Assembly: GCA_003439945.1 (NCBI GenBank)
Contig: QVRM01004827.1
Location: 154,501 to 218,500, forward strand
DNA: 64,000 nucleotides
Origin: Dermanyssus gallinae
Taxonomy: Eukaryota > Arthropoda > Arachnida > Mesostigmata > Dermanyssidae
Reading direction: 5' to 3'
In this document: positions 59,701 through 64,000 of the stretch, piece by piece
How the letters are laid out: every line of letters begins with the position of its first letter
Position numbering within the stretch: the stretch's first letter is position 1
Made by a program: the position numbers and the translations under genes
Notes under the pieces: generated by a model
Databases searched by the model: none
What the model saw: the letters and a program-made list of their open reading frames with translations, nothing else
What the model was told of the DNA's origin: nothing

Positions 59701-62624
59701 ACCGGCTCGTACTTAGAACTGCGTTCTCCTCAGTGGTTCTTAGAACCGGCTCGTTCTTAACACCGCGTTCTCCTCAGTGGTTCTTAGAACCGACTCGTTT
59801 TTAGGACTGCGTTCTCCTCAGTGGTTCTTAAAACCGTCTCGTTTTTAGAATTGCCTTCTACTCAGTGGTTCTTACAACCGCGTTCTTCTCAGTGGTTTTT
59901 AGAACCGTCTCGTTTTTAGAACCGCGTTCTTCTCAGTGGTTTTTAGAACCGTCTCGATTTTAGAACCGCCTTCTCCTCAGTGGTTCTTACAACCGCGTTT
60001 CCCTCAGTGGTTCTTAGAATCGCGTTCTCCTCAGTGGTTCTTACAACCGCGTTCTCCTCAGTGGTTCTTAAAACTATCTCGCTTTTAGAACCGCCTTCTC
60101 CTCAGTGGTTCTTACAACCGCGTTCTCCTCAGTGGTTCTCAAAACCGCGTTCTTCTCAGTGGTTCTTAGAACCGCGTTCTCCTCAGTGGTTCTTAGAACC
60201 GGCTCGTTCTTGAAACCGCGTTCTCCTCAGTGGTTATTGGAACCGGCTCGTTCTTAAAACCGCGTTCTCCTCAGTGGTTCTTAGAACCGGCTCGTTCTTA
60301 GAACCGCGATCACCTTAGTGGTTCTTAGAACCGGCTCGTTCTCAGAACCGCCTTCTCCTCAGTGGTTCATAGAACCGGCTCGTTCTTAAAACCGCGTTTA
60401 CCTTAGTGGTTCTTACACCGCGTTGTCCTCAGTGGTTCTTATAACCAGCTCGTTCTTATAACCGCGTTCTTCTCAGTGGTTCTTAGAACCGGCTCGTTCT
60501 TACACCGCGTTCTCCTCTGTGGTTCTTAGAACCGGCTCGTTCTTAGAACCGCGTTCCCCTCTGTGGTTCTTAGAACCGGCTCGTTCTTAGAACTGGCTCG
60601 ATCTTATAATCGCATTTACCTTACTGGCTCTTAGAACCGGTTCGTTCGTAGAACCGCGTTCTTCTCAGTGGTTCTTAGAACCGGCTCGTTCTTACAACCG
60701 CGCTCTCCTTAGTGGTTCTTAGAACCGCGTTCTTCTTAGTGGTTTTTAGAACCGCGTTCTCCTCAGTGGTTCTCAGAACCAGCTTGTTCTTAGAACCACG
60801 TTTACCTCACTGGCTCTTACAACCGGTTCGTTCTTAGAACCGCGTGCTTCTTAGTGGTTCTTAGAACCGGCTCATTCTTAGAACCGCGTTCTCCTCAGTG
60901 GTTCTTATAACCGACTTGTTCTTAGGACCGCGTTCTCCTCAGTGGTTCTTAGAAGCGTCTCGTTTTTAGAACCGCCTTCTACTCAGTGGTTCTTACAACC
61001 GCGTTCTTCTCAGTGGTTCTTAGAACCGTCTCGTTTTTAGAACCGCCTTCTCCTCAGTGGTTCTTACAACCGCGTTCTCCTCAGTGGTTCTTAGAACCGC
61101 GTTCTCTTCAGTGGTTCTTACAACCGCGTTCTCCTCAGTGGTTCTCAGAACCATCTCGTTTTTAGAACCGCCTTATCCTCAATGGTTCTTACAACCGCGT
61201 TCTCCTCAGTGGTTCTTAAAACCGCGTTTTTTCAGTGGTTCTTAGAACCGCATCCTCCTCAGTGATTCTTAAAACCGGCTCGTTCTTAGAACCGCGTTCT
61301 CCTCAGTGGTTCTTGGAACCGGCTCGTTCTTAAAACCGCGTTCTCCTCAGTGGTTCGTAAAACCTGCTCGTTCTTAGAACTGCCTCGTTCTTATAATCAC
61401 ATTTACCTAACTGGCTCTTAGAACCGGTTCGTTCTTAGAACCGCGTTTTCCTTAGTAGTTCTTAGAACCGGCTCGTTCTCAGAACCGCGTTCTTCTCAGT
61501 GGTCTTTAGAATCGGCTCGTTCTCAGATCCGCGTTCTCCTCAGTGGTTTTTAGAACTGGCTCGATCTCAGATCCGCGTTCTCCTCAGTGGTTCTTAGAAC
61601 CGGCTCGTGTTTAGAATCACGTTCTTCTCAGTGGTTCTTAGAACCAGCTTGTTCTTAGAACCACATTTACCTTACTGGCTCATAGAGCCGGTTCGTTCTT
61701 AGAACTGCGTTTTCCTCAGTATTTCTTAGAACCGGCTCGTTCTCAGAACCGCGTTCTCCTCAGTAGTTCTTAGAACCGGCTAATTCTTAGAACCGCGTTC
61801 TCGTCAGTGGTTCTTAAAGCCGGCTCGTTCTTAAAACCGCGTTCTCCTCAGTGGTCCTTAGAACCGGCTCGTTCTTGACACCGCGTTCTCCTCAGTGGTT
61901 CTTAGAGCCGGTTCGCTCTTAAGACCGCGTTCTCCTCAGTGGTTCCGAGAATTGTCTCATTTTTAGAATTGCCTTCTTCTCAGTGGTTCTTAGAACCGCG
62001 TTCTTCTCAGTGGTTCTTAGAACAGCGTTCTCCTCAGTGGTTCTTAAAACCAGCTTGTTAATAAAACCGCGTTCTCCTTAGTTGTTCTTAGAACCGTCTT
62101 GTTTATAGAACCGCGTTCCTCTCAGTGGTTCTTAGAACCGGTTCGTTATTAGCACCGCATTTAACTTACTGGCTCTAAAAATCGGCTTGTTCTTATAACC
62201 GCGTTCTCCTCAGTGGTTCTTAGAACCGGCTCGTTCTTAGAACCACATTTATCTTACTGGCTCTGAGAACAGGCTCGTTCTTAAGACCGCGTTCTCCTCA
62301 GTTGGTAGAACCGGCTCGTTCTTCGACATGCGTTCTCCTTAGTGGTTCCTAGAACCGGCTCGTTCTTACAACCGCGTTCTCCTCAGTGTTTTTTAGAACC
62401 GGCTCGTTTTTACAACCGCGTTCTCCTCAGGTATTCTTAGAACCGACTTGTTATTAAAACCGTGTTCTCCTAAGTGGTTCTTAGAGCCGGCTCGTTTTTA
62501 GAACCGCGATCTTCACCGTGGTCCTTAAAACCGCGTTTACGTCAGTGGTTCTTACAACCGGCTCGTCTTTAGAACTGCGTTCTCCTCAGTGGTTCTTAGA
62601 ACTGCCTTCTCCTTAGTGGTTCTA
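59700..62624. repeat. Satellite, mixed families C and D variants
   Basis: Monomer variants typical of family C (59.9-61.4 kb: 27 bp-rich runs, TAATCACATTTACC) are followed by a diverged version of family D (61.5-62.6 kb: CAGATCCGCG, ACCACATTTACC, GCATTTAACTTACTGG, GAGAACAGGC). These copies are more diverged than the 42.7-59.7 kb blocks. Confidence 0.7.
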
Positions 62625-62812
62625 CTTTTAAATTTTACTCTAATATAACTTTTCAAATTAATTATAGTTAATAAAAATATAATATAATTCACCTCATTCT
62701 TTATTATAAACTGCACCTTTATTTAATATTTTTAATTTTACATTTATCAATATAATAATATTATATTTTTTAGATTTAAAATTACTATTTATTTATTTTT
62801 AAAGAAGATTTC
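62625..62812 (-). pseudogene. Nuclear mitochondrial insertion: 12S rRNA fragment
   Basis: About 190 bp of very AT-rich DNA interrupts the satellite. Read on the minus strand it contains AAATAAAGGTGCAGTTTATA followed by ATAAAGAATGAGGTGAATTA, and then AATTAATTTGAAAAG and AGTAAAATTTAAAAGT. In arthropod mitochondrial small-subunit rRNA the order is AAGGTGCAGTTTAT, an A-rich AAAGA(T/G)GAATTA segment, TTTGAAA, then GGATTTAAAAGTAA. Both the order and the spacing agree. The ends of the gene are missing, and satellite monomers resume directly on both sides (GTGGTTCT on the left, CCGGCTCG on the right). The assignment rests on motif recognition, not alignment. Confidence 0.7.
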
Positions 62813-63911
62813 TAAAAAAACCGGCTCGTTTTTAGAACCGCGTTCTCCTCAGTGGTTCTTAGAACCGGCTCGTTCCTATAACTGCGTTCTCCTCAGTGGT
62901 TCTTAGAACCGGCTCGTTTTTAGAACCGCGATCTCCTCAGTGGTCCTTAGAACCGGCTCGTTCTTAAAACCGCGTTTACCTTAGCGGTTCTTAGAACCGG
63001 CTCGTTCTTAGAACCGCGTTCTCCTTAGTGGTTCTTAGAACCGGCTCGCTCTTAGAACCGCGTTCTCCTCAGTGGTTCTTAGAACCGGCTCGTTCTTAGA
63101 ACCGCGTTCTCCGCAGTGATTCTTAGAACCGGCTCGTTCTTAGACCCGCGTTCTCCGCAGTGGTTCTTAAGTCGACTCGTTCTTAAAACCGCGTTCTCCT
63201 CAGTGGTTCTTAGAACCGCGTTTACCTTAGTGGTTCTTAGAACCGGCTCGTACTTTGAAGTGCGTTCTCCTCAGTGGTTCTTAGAACCGGCTCGTTCTTA
63301 CAACTGCGTTCTCCTCAGTGGTCTTAGAACCGACTCGTTCTTATAACTGCGTTCTCCTTAGTGGTTCTTAGAAACCGCGTTCTCCTTAGTGGTTTCTAGA
63401 ACCGCATTCTCCTGAGTAGTTCTTAGAACCGGCTCGTTCTTAGAACCGCGTTCTCCTCAGTGGTTCTTAAAAACCGGCTCGTTCTTAGAACCGCGTTCTC
63501 TTCAGTAGGTCTTAAAACCGCGTTCTCCTTAGTGGTTTTTACAACCGGCTCGTTTTAAGAACAGCGTTCTCCTTAGTGGTTCTTAGAACCGGCTAGTTCT
63601 TAGAAATGCGTTCTCCTCAGTGGTTCTTAGAACCGGCTTGATTTTAGAACCGCGTTCTCCTCAGTGGTTCTTAGAACCGGCTCGTTCTTATAACCGCGTT
63701 CTCCTTAGTGGTTCTTAGAACCGGCTCGTTCTTACAACTGCGTTCTTCTCAGTGGTTTTTACAACCGGCTCGACCTCAGAACCGCGTTGTCCTCAGTGGT
63801 TCCTATAACCGGCTCGTTCTCAAAACCGCGTTCTCCTCAGTGGTTCTTAGAACCGCCTCGTTCTTAGAATCGCGTTCTCTGCAGTGGGTCTTGAAACCGG
63901 CTCGTTATTAG
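62813..63911. repeat. 44 bp satellite, distal block (~1.1 kb)
   Basis: The same monomers continue after the mitochondrial insertion. The last recognisable module ends at CCGGCTCGTTATTAG (about 63911), after which the sequence is unrelated. Confidence 0.95.
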
Positions 63912-64000
63912 TTATAGATTCAAGAATTACTGCGCCCTGCCTATAGTAACCACAAAAAATTTCAATAGACAAATAATTCACGAATATTTGAGGTGCCTTG
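63912..64000. other. Non-satellite DNA at the window edge
   Basis: Unique-looking AT-rich sequence after the array edge. It is too short to annotate. Confidence 0.6.

Larger units (their letters stand above)
26632..62624. repeat. 44 bp satellite array, main block (~36 kb)
   Basis: The array is an essentially uninterrupted tandem repeat. The commonest unit is 44 bp and joins two modules: a 17 bp module TTCTTAGAACCGGCTCG, and a 27 bp module made of TTCTTAGAACCGC then GTTCTCCTCAGTGG. The modules usually alternate, but runs of the 27 bp module alone occur (27535-27640, 38001-38110, 42625-42730), and 17+17 doubles occur rarely (about 45405-45440). There are on the order of 800 units, most within a few substitutions of the consensus. 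Recurring variants include ACCACATTTACCTTACTGGC and CAGATCCGCGTTC. Each module contains the odd palindrome GTTCT-T-AGAAC, extended to GGTTCT-T-AGAACC at the 17 bp module. The array is GC-balanced, unlike the AT-rich flanks. It is probably heterochromatic, perhaps centromeric, pericentromeric or subtelomeric; the sequence alone cannot say which. Confidence 0.97.

Noticed and set aside
27535..63911. Short plus-strand open frames in the satellite (60-112 codons) with repeated VVLRTAFSS and PQWFLEPARS motifs
   Set aside because: They arise because 27 bp is a multiple of three, so runs of the 27 bp module stay open. Alternation with 17 bp modules soon brings in the TAG inside TTCTTAGAAC. No flanking signals are seen, and the starts simply fall at the first ATG-like GTGGTTC variant region; this is not a protein family.
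26632..63911. CRISPR array
   Set aside because: Direct repeats with intervening segments were considered, but both parts of the unit are repeated with no unique spacers, and the DNA is eukaryotic.
26632..63911. Ecdysone-response, heat-shock or CENP-B box content of the satellite
   Set aside because: The half site is AGAACC, not the TGAACC/TGACC of IR1 hormone elements. TTC and GAA are three rather than two bases apart, so heat-shock spacing fails. CENP-B box similarity is limited to a few bases around TCGTT.

Overview
The window is eukaryotic nuclear DNA, most likely from an arthropod. The evidence is a metazoan PA28-gamma (REG-gamma/PSME3-type) proteasome activator gene, degraded LINE and Tc1/mariner-like relics, abundant (TA)n and triplet microsatellites, and a nuclear copy of an AT-rich, arthropod-looking mitochondrial 12S rRNA fragment. 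I cannot name the species; a mite, tick or related chelicerate is only a guess. There are no operons, CRISPR arrays or bacterial features.

Layout. 1-16 kb is intergenic DNA rich in repeats: one possible first exon (minus strand, 2432-2515), two copies of a ~1 kb foldback element (3.16-4.23 kb and 12.46-13.29 kb), a perfect-looking 161 bp hairpin (8.18-8.34 kb), a Jockey/CR1-like reverse transcriptase relic (8.85-9.69 kb), a fossil fragment of the PSME3-like gene (10.72-10.84 kb), a mariner-like transposase relic (11.02-11.37 kb), LINE-type 3' tails, and two families of local tandem repeats (14.4-15.6 kb). 16-18.4 kb holds the only confidently recognised gene, the PSME3-like gene. It appears without introns, is preceded by a dense cluster of triplet repeats, and is broken by two frame changes in this sequence. 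18.5-25 kb is anonymous non-coding DNA. 25.16-26.56 kb is the 3' part of a LINE whose C-terminus looks like an R2-type restriction-like endonuclease.

From about 26.63 kb to 63.91 kb, more than half the window, the DNA is one satellite array. Its basic unit is 44 bp, built from a 17 bp module and a 27 bp module that each start with the palindromic core TTCTTAGAACCG. The array has several levels of higher-order repeats (about 0.8-1.0 kb, 0.98 kb, 1.16 kb, 1.4 kb and a 5.5-6.7 kb tandem duplication). It is interrupted once, at 62.62-62.81 kb, by the mitochondrial 12S rRNA fragment. The array does not encode a protein; its short open frames are by-products of the 27 bp periodicity.

The parts do not form a pathway. 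The most informative items are the modular palindromic satellite and its layered duplications, the mitochondrial insertion inside it, and the PSME3-like gene together with its fossil, which lets the position of one frameshift in the gene be inferred.
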